Source: Gadus chalcogrammus
Taxonomy: Eukaryota > Chordata > Actinopteri > Gadiformes > Gadidae
Reading direction: 5' to 3'
DNA: 64,000 nucleotides
Assembly: GCF_026213295.1 (NCBI RefSeq)
Contig: NC_079412.1
Span: 6,693,232-6,757,231 of the forward strand
Both the position numbers and the translations under genes were made by a program. Below the pieces are notes generated by a model. The model worked only from the letters and a program-made list of their open reading frames with translations. It searched no databases and had not been told where the DNA came from. Of this stretch, positions 48,265 through 58,699 are shown piece after piece (position 1 is the stretch's first letter; each line of letters opens with the position of its first letter).

Positions 48265-48790
48265 CTCAGGGCAGCAGCTGCCTTTGGGGTGGTCCACACT
48301 GCACTCACAGCAACAGCTGCCTTTGGGGTGGTCCACACTGCACTCAGAGCAGCAGCTGTCATTGGGGTGGTCCACACTGCACTCAGAGCAGCAGCTGTCA
48401 TTGGGGTGGTCCACACTGCACTCAGAGCAGCAGCTGTCATTGGAGTGGTCCACACTAGTCTCAGGGCCGCAGCCTTTAGGGTGGTCCACACTAGTCTCAG
48501 GGCCGCAGCCTTGAGGTGGTCCACACTAGTCTCAGGGCCGCAGCCTTTAGGGTTGTCCACACTAGTCTCAGGGCCGCAGCCTTTAGGGTGGTCCACACTA
48601 GTCTCAGGGCCGCAGCCTTTAGGGTGGTCCACACTAGTCTCAGGGCCGCAGCCTTTTGGGTGGTCCACACTAGTCTCAGGGCCGCAGCCTTCAGGGTGGT
48701 CCACACTAGTCTCAGGGCCGCAGCCTTCGGGGTGGTCCACACTAGTCTCAGGGCCGCAGCCTTTCGGGTGGTCCAGGCTGTGATCAGGGC
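48265..48790 (-). repeat. 36-bp minisatellite downstream of unit B stop codon
   Basis: About 14 copies of a 36-bp unit, reading PETSVDHPKGCG or PNDSCCSECSVD on the minus strand. They begin about 75 nt after the unit B stop and extend to the border of unit C. Confidence 0.93.
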
Positions 48791-49464
48791 AGCAGCTGTC
48801 TTGGTGGTCCATACTGGTCTCTTGCCAGCAGATGCTGTTGGGCTGGTCCATGTCTGAACCAGTTAGTCCAGGTCCCCATTGGCAAAGCAGCAACAGCAGC
48901 AGAAGGATTTCAACACCGTCCTAAAGAACCGCTTCACTCTGCCCTGTTTCTTCTGCCTCTTCTTTTGGGCGACATCTGAATATGACACCAAAACAGGACA
49001 TTCATATTTTGGTTTAAAATACAAACAAGAGTAGACTTAGGCTTTAGACTTCTGACAAACCTAATGGGATGGCTGCTACGGCTGGCTTGACCTCCACAGT
49101 TTCCGTGGCACCCCCATAGGAAGTGGTAGGTATGGATGCAGTGCTGTCAAATCAAAAGATCAAGAGAAAATATTTTAATGTGTTGTAATTCCATCAACAA
49201 ATCCTGATAAAAAGACAATTAAGAAGTGGATGAGCCCTCAGAATGTAGGTGTGGTAGGGTTCCTGCAAAGTCAGAGTTACTCAATATGTTTCCCTCAAAC
49301 CTAGCAGCTTCCACTTGTTGATTGCCAGTGAAACACCCATTCTTACACACAGGTAAATGATTATTCATTTAATTGTATCATCAAACGGTCAATACTGATA
49401 GTCCTTAATGGTGAGCCTTGTATATGACAAAATGATTACTGTTGCTAGCTTTTGGTATAAATAC

Positions 49465-49915
49465 TAGTGCTGTTAAGCGATTAAAATATTTAATCGCGAT
49501 TAATCGCATTAATGTCATAGTTAACTCACAATTTTCTTTTCTATGCTAAATATCCCTTGATTTCTTTGTCCCATTAATTGTTCTCATTTTAATGCTCTTA
49601 TCAACATGGAGAAGTGCATCGGCTTGCCTTTCGCAAATGTTTTTTTATTGATAAAAACATTGGCATATACTGATCAAAGCAGGACGATACAAAAAAAAAG
49701 CCTATAGTGCAATTAAACGATGAACATACAAATATACTGCCTTGAACATAGCAATCAGGCTACTGCTTCTTTGTTTTGAGCCCAAAAAAAATAAATAATA
49801 AAAATAATCATTTTAAATAAATAAATAAATGCGTTAATCGAGCGATAAAAAAATTAACGCCGTTAAAATCGGTTTGCGTTAACGCCGTTAATAACGCGTT
49901 TAACTGACAGCACTA
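49465..49915. mobile_element. hAT-type MITE, 451 bp, 8-bp TSD ATAAATAC
   Basis: The element starts TAGTGCTG and ends CAGCACTA, with subterminal TTAATCGCGATTAATCGC / GTTAACGCCGTTAATAACGC inverted motifs known from fish hAT MITEs. ATAAATAC is duplicated at 49457-49464 and 49916-49923. Unit A has the single, empty site (ATAAATACCCCTGAT at about 51931-51945). Both the 8-bp duplication and the termini support hAT. Confidence 0.92.
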
Positions 49916-50589
49916 ATAAATACCCTTGATCTCAAGAAGATATGGGACACAAGAAGATTAGCCTACCTCACCTTCTCAGAACCAAATTAATGTTGAACAC
50001 ATAATATTAGGAAGCAACTCAATATCGGATATAGGAAGCATTGGAGAGTGTAAGGTACACATACCCTTTACCACTGTCTGTGGTGCCTACTGGGGCCTTC
50101 TTCTGTTCCTCTGACACAGAAGGTGTGTGGCTCACAGGTGGGCTGCAGGGCTGGACTACAATGGGCTCAGGGCAGCTGCTGTAGCTGCTGACACATCATG
50201 GCCACTGCATTAGAGTCTACAACGTTACTGGATCAACACCTACCTCGACAACCTCCTCCAGGGAGATGAAAGAGAACGATCTGGGCCGGCACAGCTTGAG
50301 CCCTTTTCTCCTCACACTCTTCGTATACTCCCGTTGTGTCTGGAAAATAGCCTCTGTTTTGGTTAAGTTCTATTGGCCCGTAGATACATTAAGACAGGTG
50401 GACAGACAGACACCTATATGGATACCTTGCGTCTCCAGATAGATCCTTTGGGGAAACACAAAGGCGTTTTGATGCCTTGGTACCGTGCAGCATAGCATCA
50501 CGAAGTTCCCCATGGGTTTGTATGATGTATGCCCACTGCAACACAACACAACACATCCTTCCTGTTAGCAACCAACCACTGGATTATGT

Positions 50590-51270
50590 CTCAGAGCAGC
50601 AGCTGCCTTTGGGGTGGTCCACACTGCACTCACAGCAACAGCTGCCTTTGGGGTGGTCCACACTGCACTCAGAGCAGCAGCTGTCATTGGGGTGGTCCAC
50701 ACTGCACTCAGAGCAGCAGCTGTCATTGGGGTGGTCCACACTGCACTCAGAGCAGCAGCTGTCATTGGGGTGGTCCACACTGCACTCAGAGCAGCAGCTG
50801 TCATTGGGGTGGTCCACACTGCACTCAGAGCAGCAGCTGTCATTGGGGTGGTCCACACTGCACTCAAAGCAGCAGCTGTCATTGGAGTGGTCCACACAAG
50901 TCTCAGGGCCGCAGCCTTTAGGGTGGTCCACACTAGTCTCAGGGCCGCAGCCTTTAGGGTGGTCCACTCTAGTCTCAGGGCCGCAGCCTTTTGGGTGGTC
51001 CACACTAGTCTCAGGGCCGCAGCCTTTGGGTGGTCCACACTAGTCTCAGGGCTGCAGCCTTTTGGGTGGTCCACACTAGTCTCAGGGCCGCAGCCTTTTG
51101 GGTGGTCCACACTAGTCTCAGGGCCGCAGCCTTTTGGGTGGTCAACACTGGTCTCAGGGCCGCAGCCTTCAGGGTGGTCCACACTAGTCTCAGGGCCGCA
51201 GCCTTCAGGGTGGTCCACACTAGTCTCAGGGCAGCAGCCTTTGGGGTGGTCCAGGCTGTGATCAGGGCAG
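50590..51270 (-). repeat. 36-bp minisatellite downstream of unit A stop codon
   Basis: About 19 copies of a 36-bp unit. The proximal copies read PETSVDHPKGCG and the distal copies PNDSCCSECSVD on the minus strand. The array starts about 70 nt after the kinase stop (TAA at 51341-51343) and runs to the border of unit B. Its consensus CCTGAGACTAGTGTGGACCA is related to the coding repeat of exon 8 (CCTGAGCCCACTATGGACCA). Confidence 0.93.
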
Positions 51271-51340
51271 CAGCTGTTTTGGTGGACCATACTGGTCTCT
51301 GGCCAGCAGATGCTGTTGGGCTGGTCCATGTCTGAACCAG

Positions 51341-51624
51341 TTAGTCCAGGTCCCCATTGGCAAAGCAGCAACAGCAGCAGAAGGATTTCAACACCGTCCT
51401 AAAGAACCACTTTACTCTGCCCTGTTTCTTCTTCTTCTTCTTTTGGGCGACATCTGAATATGACACCAAAACAGGACATTTATATTTTTGTTTAAAATAC
51501 CAACAAGAGTAGACTAGGGCTTTAGACTTCTGACAAACCTAATGGGATGGCTGCTACGGCTGGCTTGACCTCCTCCACAGTCTCCGTGGCACCCCCATAG
51601 GAAGCGGTAGGTATGGATGCAGTG
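51341..51624 (-). CDS. kinase exons 9-10: acidic linker and polybasic/Cys4 C-terminus
   Basis: Exon 9 (51624-51539) encodes TASIPTASYGGATETVEE then VKPAVAAIPLG. Exon 10 (51453-51341) encodes DVAQKKKKKKQGRVKWFF then RTVLKSFCCCCFANGDLD and stop. The six lysines, aromatic/basic stretch and four adjacent cysteines look like a membrane-association and S-acylation signal. This is an inference; no family rule was recalled. The intron between them is 85 nt. Confidence 0.8.
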
Positions 51625-54600
51625 CTGTCAAATCAAAAGATCAAGAGAGAATATTTTAATGTATTGTAATTCCATCAACAAATCCTGATAAAAAGACAAT
51701 TAAGAAGTGGATGAGCCCTCAGAATGTAGGTGTGGTAGGGCTCCTGCAAAGTCACTCAATATGTTTTCCTCAAACCTAGCAGTTTCCACTTCTTGATTGC
51801 CAGTGAAACACCCATTCTTACACACAGGTAAATGATTATTCATTTAATTGTATCATCAAACGGTCAATACTGATAGTCCTTAATGGTGAGCCTTGAATAT
51901 GACAAAATGATTACTGTTGCTAGCTTTTGGTATAAATACCCCTGATCTCAAGAAGATATGGGACACAAGAAGATTAGCCTACCTCACCTTCTCAGATCCA
52001 AATGAATGTTGAACACATAATATTAGGAAGCAACTCAATAACGGCTATAGGAAGCATTTGAGATTGAACGGCACACCTACCCTTTACCACTGTCTGTGGT
52101 GTCTACTGGGGCCTTCTTCTGTTCCTCTGACACAGAAGGTTTGGGGATCCCCGGTAGGCCGCAGGGCTGGGCCACACTGGGCTCAGGGCAGTGGCTGTAA
52201 GGCTGTGCCACAGTAGACTCAGGGCGGCTGCTGCAGGGCTGGTCCATAGTGGGCTCAGGGCAGTGGCTGTAAGGCTGTGGCACAGTAGACTCAGGGCGGC
52301 TGCTGCAGGGCTGGTCCATAGTGGGCTCAGGGCAGTGGCTGTAAGGCTGTACCACAGTGGGCTCAGGGCGGCTGCTGCAGGGCTGGTCCATCGTGGGCTC
52401 AGGGCAGTGGCTGTAAGGCTGTACCACAGTGGGCTCAGGGCGGCTGCTGCAGGGCTGGTCCATCGTGGGCTCAGGGCAGTGGCTGTAAGGCTGTACCACA
52501 GTGGGCTCAGGACTGCTGCTGTAAGACTGGACCACAGTGGGCTCAGGACTGCTGCTGTAAGGCTGGACCATAGTGCGCTCAGGACTGCTGCTGTAAGACT
52601 GGTCCATAGTGGGCTCAGGACTGCTGCTGTAAGGCTGGACCATAGTGCGCTCAGGACTGCTGCTGTAAGGCTGGACCATAGTGCGCTCAGGACTGCTGCT
52701 GTCGGTCTGGATCTCTCTCCCCAGGCTGAAGAAGGGATGCTCCAGAAGTGCGCGTGGTGTGATGCGCTGGTCACAATCCAGATGGAGCATCCTCTTCAGC
52801 AGGTCCGTGAAGCTGGGCGGGATAGGTTGGCCTGGCTGATGCCCTGCCTTCAGGTTAAAAGTGAAAGGATTTAAAAGATGGAACACAACATGACCACTGC
52901 GTTAACGTCAGGATCCACACATACCTCGACCACGTCCTCCAGGGAGGTGAAGAGGAACGGTCTGGGCCAGCGCCGCTGGAGCCCTTTGCTCCTCATACCC
53001 TCCTCCTTCTCCCGTCGTGTCTGGAAAATAGCCTCTGTTTTGGTTAAGTTCTATTGACCCGTAGATACCGTAAGACAGGTGGACGGACAGACACGTATAG
53101 GGATACCTTGCGTCTCCAGACCGGTCCTTTGGTGAAACACAAAGAGGTTTTGATGCCTTGGTTCAGCATTGCATCAGGAAGCTCACCATGGGTTTGTATG
53201 ATGTATGCCCACTGCAACACAACACAACACATTCCACACACAGTCCTTCCTGTTAGCAATCAACCACTAGATTACGGTGAAAGAATATTATTATTTTTCA
53301 AGGATTCAATAATCTTTCCAATCATCCCCACAGACTCAGAATCAGACTCAGACTGTCATTTGAAAATTGTATTAGTGTAAAGGTTTTTGGGGTATATTGA
53401 CTTTGAAATACACTGTTAGACTAACCATGTCATATTCTGTGTAGCCGGGATAAAGTGGGGCACCAATTAACAATTCTGCTGCCAGGCAACCCAGGGACCA
53501 CATATCAACCATGCATGTATATGGGAGACCCAGCATGATCTCTGGGGATCTGAAATAAAAGAAAGATGGGAAATTGGAGCAACTTTAATCAGTAACCAAT
53601 AGGAACAAACCAGGTCAGAACGGCTGTCAGTTACTCACCTGTACCAGATGGTACAGAAATCGTAGCCGATTTTGGCCTGGGACAAATGGATGGAACAGCC
53701 GAAATCAATGAGTTTGACTTGAGTGTCCTGTCCTGTCATCATGACGTTGTCAGGCTTCAGGTCGGCATGAATGATCCCAAGGGTGCCCAGGTGGTCAAGG
53801 GCTGAGGCCAGCTGAAAATCAATATTCTATGATAGTTAGGTTTGACTATGTTACAATTTCGGTTCATCAAATTATTCTTCTTTAAGAAATGCTGTCGACT
53901 CCTTTGAGGGGTTTCAGGTGGAAAGTACCAAAGAGCAAAGTGTGATGATTAAATCCAAAGTATTATACTCCATCAGACACACTCAAGAAACACAAAACAC
54001 AACAATGTATTGTTGTTTTTCAGGTTGAGGTCCAACCTTACCTGTTCCACTATATTTTCTATCTGCATCAGAGGCAGACTGCGGCCTGCTCTCTGCCTGG
54101 TGAAGTCTAGGAGAGACTGGTCCAGGAGCTCAAACACCAGACAGACGTAGGGACCGTGTTTGAAGTCCCCCATCCATTTTACAATCCCACACCTTTCCGG
54201 GTCCAGAGCTTGGAGGCGCGTTAAGATGCGAATCTGAGAATAAAGAGCAGGTTAAAGAGATATTTTACAATGATTAGAATGTGAAATCCCATGAACCAGT
54301 AATACAAAAAAGAAACACACAGAATCAGAAAAGGGGCATATTATTTCCAGCAATATAGGGAAAGTAAGGGTAGGTAGGGGGGGTAAAATGAGCCAGTGTG
54401 TAAGTTGACCCAACCACTGCATTTAGGCAACTGTACACATTTGTTTTATTTGACCATCTATTCAGGAAGTACCCATAATGTATATCTGTCTGTGATGGAG
54501 GGAAGAACATGGAGTTTCAAGTATGTTTTTTGCACAATAAAGTAGCATTACACAACTGATTTGGTTTTTCATAAAATGAAAAATGCATTTAACTTGAAAA

Positions 54601-55049
54601 AGTAAATTGGTAAATTTACCCTCAGATGGTTCAAAGTTGAACCACAACATCACTTTTTGAAACCTATGTCATAGATTCATTGTTATCATCTTGATTGACA
54701 AAGAACATCCTGAAATAAAGGTAGATGTTTTAATTTTACTTCTGTCTTATTTGTCCTTGCCTAGTGGTCAACATGAGTAAAACATTGACTCGTCTTACCC
54801 CACTTTACCCTATAGTAAAATAACATTATTTATTAATTTATTAATGTGTTTTGTTTTACCTCTTGTTTAGCCGACGCTAACAGTCCCGGGCTATTCTTGA
54901 TGATTTTAACAGCCACCTTTTCATTGGTGGCTACTTCAACGCATCTGGCCACCTTCCCAAAAGTTCCTTCCCCCAGGAAGTCTTCCACCAGGTAGGAGGA
55001 AGACTTTGTGGTTATCAGGTCTCCTTTGAACACAGAGAATGAGTGATCT

Positions 55050-55146
<97 letters not shown>

Positions 55147-55574
55147 GACAACGGGAATTTATTGACATGAAATCGACATCCGAAGATGGTTTGTAATTGT
55201 TGTAAAGAAATTGTATTGTGTAATTGTTGAATTGTCGATTGTCGCCATTTGATCATACCGGGATAACACTAAAATTGTTTTAGGAGGTTCGACGATTTGT
55301 TTCTTAGCAGCGCCACTATCTGGCGAGAAAAAGACACGCATGTTCATTGTGGAAACGGTCTCCCAGCTGTGAGGGGATATCATCGCCATCCAGAAAGGAT
55401 GCCACGTTTTGAAACACAAACTATTTTCTTTCAATTAATCCATCCACAACTGCAACTCGTATCGAAACTGAAGGTGGCGGTGTTGAGCCGAAGAGCTCTC
55501 GGAAGACCCGAAGCGTTCAGAGCGGTCAACCAAAAAGATATTGTCCTGCACGGAGCTGGGAACTCACCGTCCAT
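51341..55574 (-). CDS. HIPK-like serine/threonine protein kinase with repeat tail
   Basis: A CMGC-family kinase closest to homeodomain-interacting protein kinases. Exons (minus, 5' to 3'): 55574-55568, 55047-54860, 54233-54042, 53811-53639, 53549-53426, 53211-53107, 53020-52925, 52847-52081, 51624-51539, 51453-51341. All junctions are GT/AG and in phase; the sum is 1,851 nt, 616 residues. Kinase features: glycine loop GEGTFGKV, lysine in VAVKIIK, catalytic HADLKPDN, DFG in LIDFGCS, SPEIMLGLPY, DMWSLGCLAAEL, PLYPGYTEYD and RITPRALLEHPFF. The tail has fifteen 12-residue repeats, then an acidic linker and a polybasic/Cys4 end. No homeobox-interaction region like that of HIPK1-3 is seen, so it resembles the short, expanded fish HIPK-like proteins. 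The ATG at 55574 is preferred; the open frame further upstream begins only with GTG. Confidence 0.85.
52081..52847 (-). CDS. kinase exon 8: C-lobe end plus 12-residue repeat tail
   Basis: The exon opens with AGHQPGQPIPPSFTDLLKRM, the end of the kinase C-lobe, and LLEHPFFSLG. Then come fifteen units of the form PEPTMVQPYSSS (about 52700-52160). The inner units alternate between ...YSHC and ...CSSR types, making a 24-residue (72-bp) higher-order repeat four to five times. The exon closes with PSVSEEQKKAPVDTTDSGK. The 36-bp unit is a multiple of three, so copy number can change without losing frame. Confidence 0.85.
54355..54815. mobile_element. MITE-like insertion in kinase intron 2
   Basis: The left end (AGGGTAGGTAGGGGGGGTAA) and the right end (complement of TTACCCCACTTTACCCTATA) are imperfect inverted repeats. 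The phrase GGGTAAAGTGGGGTAAG is common in fish repeats. The interior is AT-rich and non-coding. Confidence 0.45.
55051..55144. repeat. (GA)n / (CT)n array next to kinase exon 2 acceptor
   Basis: About 47 GA units on the plus strand. Read with the gene this is an uninterrupted CT tract ending CTCTCCCAG at the exon 2 acceptor (exon starts at 55047). Confidence 0.97.
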
Positions 55575-55708
55575 GTCGCTGGGTTGTCTCACTACATCAA
55601 AGTCGAAAAGTTTTTTTGAAAAACCTCTCTTTTTCAACAAAGCTGCTCTCTCTCTCCACTTCACGCAATGTCCAAATGCCTGATATATTTTCTTTGCACA
55701 ACGCAAGC

Positions 55709-55820
55709 CTATATAAGATAGAAAAACAAATTGTGACGTCACAATTGGAAACGCATCATTCTAAATGCATGTTGCTTGGTTGCTATGTGTGTTATTAGGA
55801 ACAATTAATCACGTGACAAT
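55709..55820 (-). promoter_or_regulatory. candidate kinase promoter (CCAAT, CRE, TATA-like, E-box)
   Basis: Upstream of the kinase ATG: a perfect palindromic CRE TGACGTCA at 55734-55741, an inverted CCAAT at 55744-55748, a TATA-like TTATATAGG at about 55709-55716 and a CACGTG E-box near 55810-55816. The order CCAAT-CRE-TATA towards the gene gives a start near 55685 and a 5' UTR of about 110 nt. The TATA motif is a better match on the opposite strand (TATATAAG), so direction is not certain. Confidence 0.45.
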
Positions 55821-57754
55821 ACTATCAATATTTAAATCTCCCAACTGATGAACAGACAGGCCCCAGGCCCATTGTTCTCCCGCCGTCTGGGATCATGCAA
55901 GAAAGGCGATGTGAAATGTGAAGGAAAATAAATTCTACATAATAGTGAATGAGCTATGGGGATGAACATTAACTTTTTTTTTTTATCCATCAGATGGACA
56001 TATTCTCAACTGTTTTATACATCATTGAATTGTGGGAATCATGTGCATTCCAGACATTTTAAACACTTTGTATAATATAAATATCCATGCAAATGGATCA
56101 TGGTTACCCATTTATACATTCATTTAGCACAAAAAAAAAGAAAGCAATTGAAAATACTTGACAAGAAAATAAACACGTTTCAAAAATTCTAAATAAACCA
56201 TAACCAAAAAAGTTTGTCACCAAGAATATCATCAAGAACTGTGAATGTCTCCCATCAGTCTCTGATGAAGTTAGTTCTATATTTTTTCATTTTATTTAAC
56301 AAAGTCTTGGAGGGATGGGGATGTTTGTTATAACATCCTCTAACGGGAATGCACTTGTCGTGGAACTGTATAGTAACAACACAGAAGTTTCCTCTCTAGG
56401 GTATTTTCCTTGATTTAATAAAAAACAAACCAAAAACACATTAGGATCCCTATCCCGGCGGGCCGTGAACCGGCTTATCGGAAGGTATGCAGACCATCTC
56501 CCAATCTCCTGTCTTTCCTCTGCAGCCACACCAATGTGTAATACATCTGAAGGCTACTGATCCCATGTCCAATTGGTTAAGTCATACAGTTAGGGCACAT
56601 CAGACAGTCAAGGGGGCTCTATCTATCCTGGATGTATTATCCATCTAGGATATCTACTTACATGGGATGGACCGCTTGGTCGCCACTAGATGGAGCCTGA
56701 GGGCAGACACGATCCTCTCCTTCCATGAAATATTCCTAAATTATTTTATTCAATCCCCACCATCCATCACAAATAGTAAGGATGCTTATTGCTGTTAAAC
56801 CACAGTATTGTCTAACAGCTGTGCAAATAAAAACGTTATTTGACTTAGGCTACTTGTTCTCAGCGATGTAGTTGATACGGTTGCAGTACCAAAGGCACTT
56901 TTTCTTGGGCTCAAACTGAGCCAGATACTTGACTACAGACATATATATATATATATATACTGATCATAGATACAAATTCTGACCATTGATGTCCCCTGTT
57001 GCCAGCGATAGACACCGTGGTCTTATTATAGCCTGATGTTGTGTTCGAGATCGTTGGCGATTTGAGTCTGTTGAGGCCCAAGGCAAAAGTTCCTAGTGGC
57101 CTCTCCAACCAACGTTCATCACCATTATGTTATAAACAATCACACAAAAACGAGTTATTCTGAAAATACATAAAATAACAATAAATTCTTAAATAACTTT
57201 AAGTAAAACAAATGCCGCTTTAGATGCCATGGCTAGTGCAAATGCTGATATGTTCTCGCATCAAAAAACATTGAAAATTGCACTCCACTGAAAAAGAGTC
57301 AGTGTTGTAATTTGTTAGCACTATATAAATACAAGTATAGAACAATACAACTAAAACATATAAAGATAGTATAAAATGCACACCTCACAGAAGTGTGAAG
57401 TGACTTGATGTTAATTATCTCAAATAAGTTACTGCAATAGAGACAATTTCTAGAATAACTACTTACCTATTTTTAAAAGCCTGTACTTTAGAATAGTTTT
57501 CTTAGGTAATTAAAACCCAATTACAATTCCAGTGCTCATCAAACCCCCTAAGGTGCTACACATGATAATCAGAACATTAATATAACAGCAAACAAACTAC
57601 AAAATGTGCTGTTTACGGGCCTTTGCTAGAGAAAATGCTTGCCCTAGCTCCAGCACTTTTTCGGCCTTCGAGCTACTTTCAAATTGACCAGGTCAAAATG
57701 ATCTACCAACATAAAAAAAAAACACCAAACATACATTTATTTATATGTACTGAG

Positions 57755-58030
57755 TCAGGGGCGTAGCCACATGGGGGCCAGTGGGGGTCAAGGCCACCAT
57801 CGGTCAGAGGTTGGCCAACCCTAAAGAAAGCTGAAATATATGCATTAGTATCTTGATCTAACTTTGACTTATTATTTTTATTTAAAAGTGCTATACTTCT
57901 ACATTATAAATAAATATTGCACTTAAAATTGCACTTTAAAACTGAAACCCCCACAGAAGTCAGTGGGAATGTCACGCAACCTACCCGCATTACCTTTGCG
58001 ATCGACGCCATGGCCACCCCTGCCCTAGGT
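57755..58030. mobile_element. possible hAT-like relic
   Basis: The left end CAGGGGCGTAGCCACATGGG is a typical fish hAT terminus. A matching but diverged end (complement of GGCCACCCCTG) lies at about 58010-58025. Target duplication is not visible. Confidence 0.35.
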
Positions 58031-58699
58031 GATAGGAATGCCAACATGTGGTGTTTAGAGGTTTCTGCCTACAAATGGAGATTTCAGACAAGGAAAAAAG
58101 TGGTATATAGCGGGTTTTGACTCAAATTTATTTGATTAACGTATACTACGTGCGGAGAGCATTCACTCAATGTCTTTATCTCATTTTTGACGGAGGTGGC
58201 GTTTAGAGGCTTTTGCATCTGAACTCTTTGTATATATATCAAGATATCTGAAGCCAGTTCAAGTCCTTTTTGCCTAACAGCCTTCACTTAGCACCATCCA
58301 CTGATTCACCATCAGATAGGTAAGGAATACTGAATTATTAGAATATCTCCTCTCCACTGTTTTCTGGAGAGTTGCAGACCTTTTCATGTCAGAAGGTGAA
58401 TCACAGGTCCTACATGAAAGGTGATGTTATATAAAGGGTATGAGGTGTTGGTTGTTTTAAATTAACACTAGGCTATACACTGTACATTATCAGCAAACTG
58501 TCATAGCAGAACTTGGATATGATGCTGCTGCATACTCATACTATTACTACTTTAAATAAGCAATGCCTTTATAAAGAAGGCAACCATATGATATATACTA
58601 TAACAAGAATAAATTATAAAATGCACAAAAAAATAACCATTCACTTTTATCAAAAGGAAGATATCTCTGAAGAAGACAACAGGGGTGATGTTGCTAACA

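Larger units (their letters stand above)
48262..50590 (-). pseudogene. kinase 3'-module, unit B (partial copy with intact terminal exons)
   Basis: The second tandem copy. Exon 6 copy at 50426-50535 (110 nt; 5 nt longer than in unit A, shifting frame). Exon 7 copy at 50244-50339 (96 nt, open, AG/GT bounded). A very short exon 8 (ends 50065) lacks the kinase C-lobe and nearly all repeats. Exon 9 copy at 49061-49143 (83 nt, one codon shorter than A, open). Exon 10 copy at 48863-48975 is open and ends in the same FCCCCFANGDLD with TAA. A 36-bp minisatellite follows. The last two exons have the same phases as in unit A and could be spliced onto it. As an independent gene it is not viable. Confidence 0.8.

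Noticed and set aside
48240..51371. Long open frames on both strands (up to 268 codons) across the 36-bp arrays
   Set aside because: The unit is a multiple of three and stop-free, so several frames stay open by default. On the minus strand they begin after the kinase stop or across its frame. The plus-strand ones have no splice or start support.
52191..52874. 227-codon plus-strand open frame opposite kinase exon 8
   Set aside because: Antisense shadow of the coding minisatellite; the minus-strand frame is tied to the kinase domain by phase-consistent splicing.
55575..55742. 56-residue N-terminal extension of the kinase
   Set aside because: The only upstream in-frame start is GTG and it overlaps the CRE motif in the candidate promoter. 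The ATG at 55574 is a better start.
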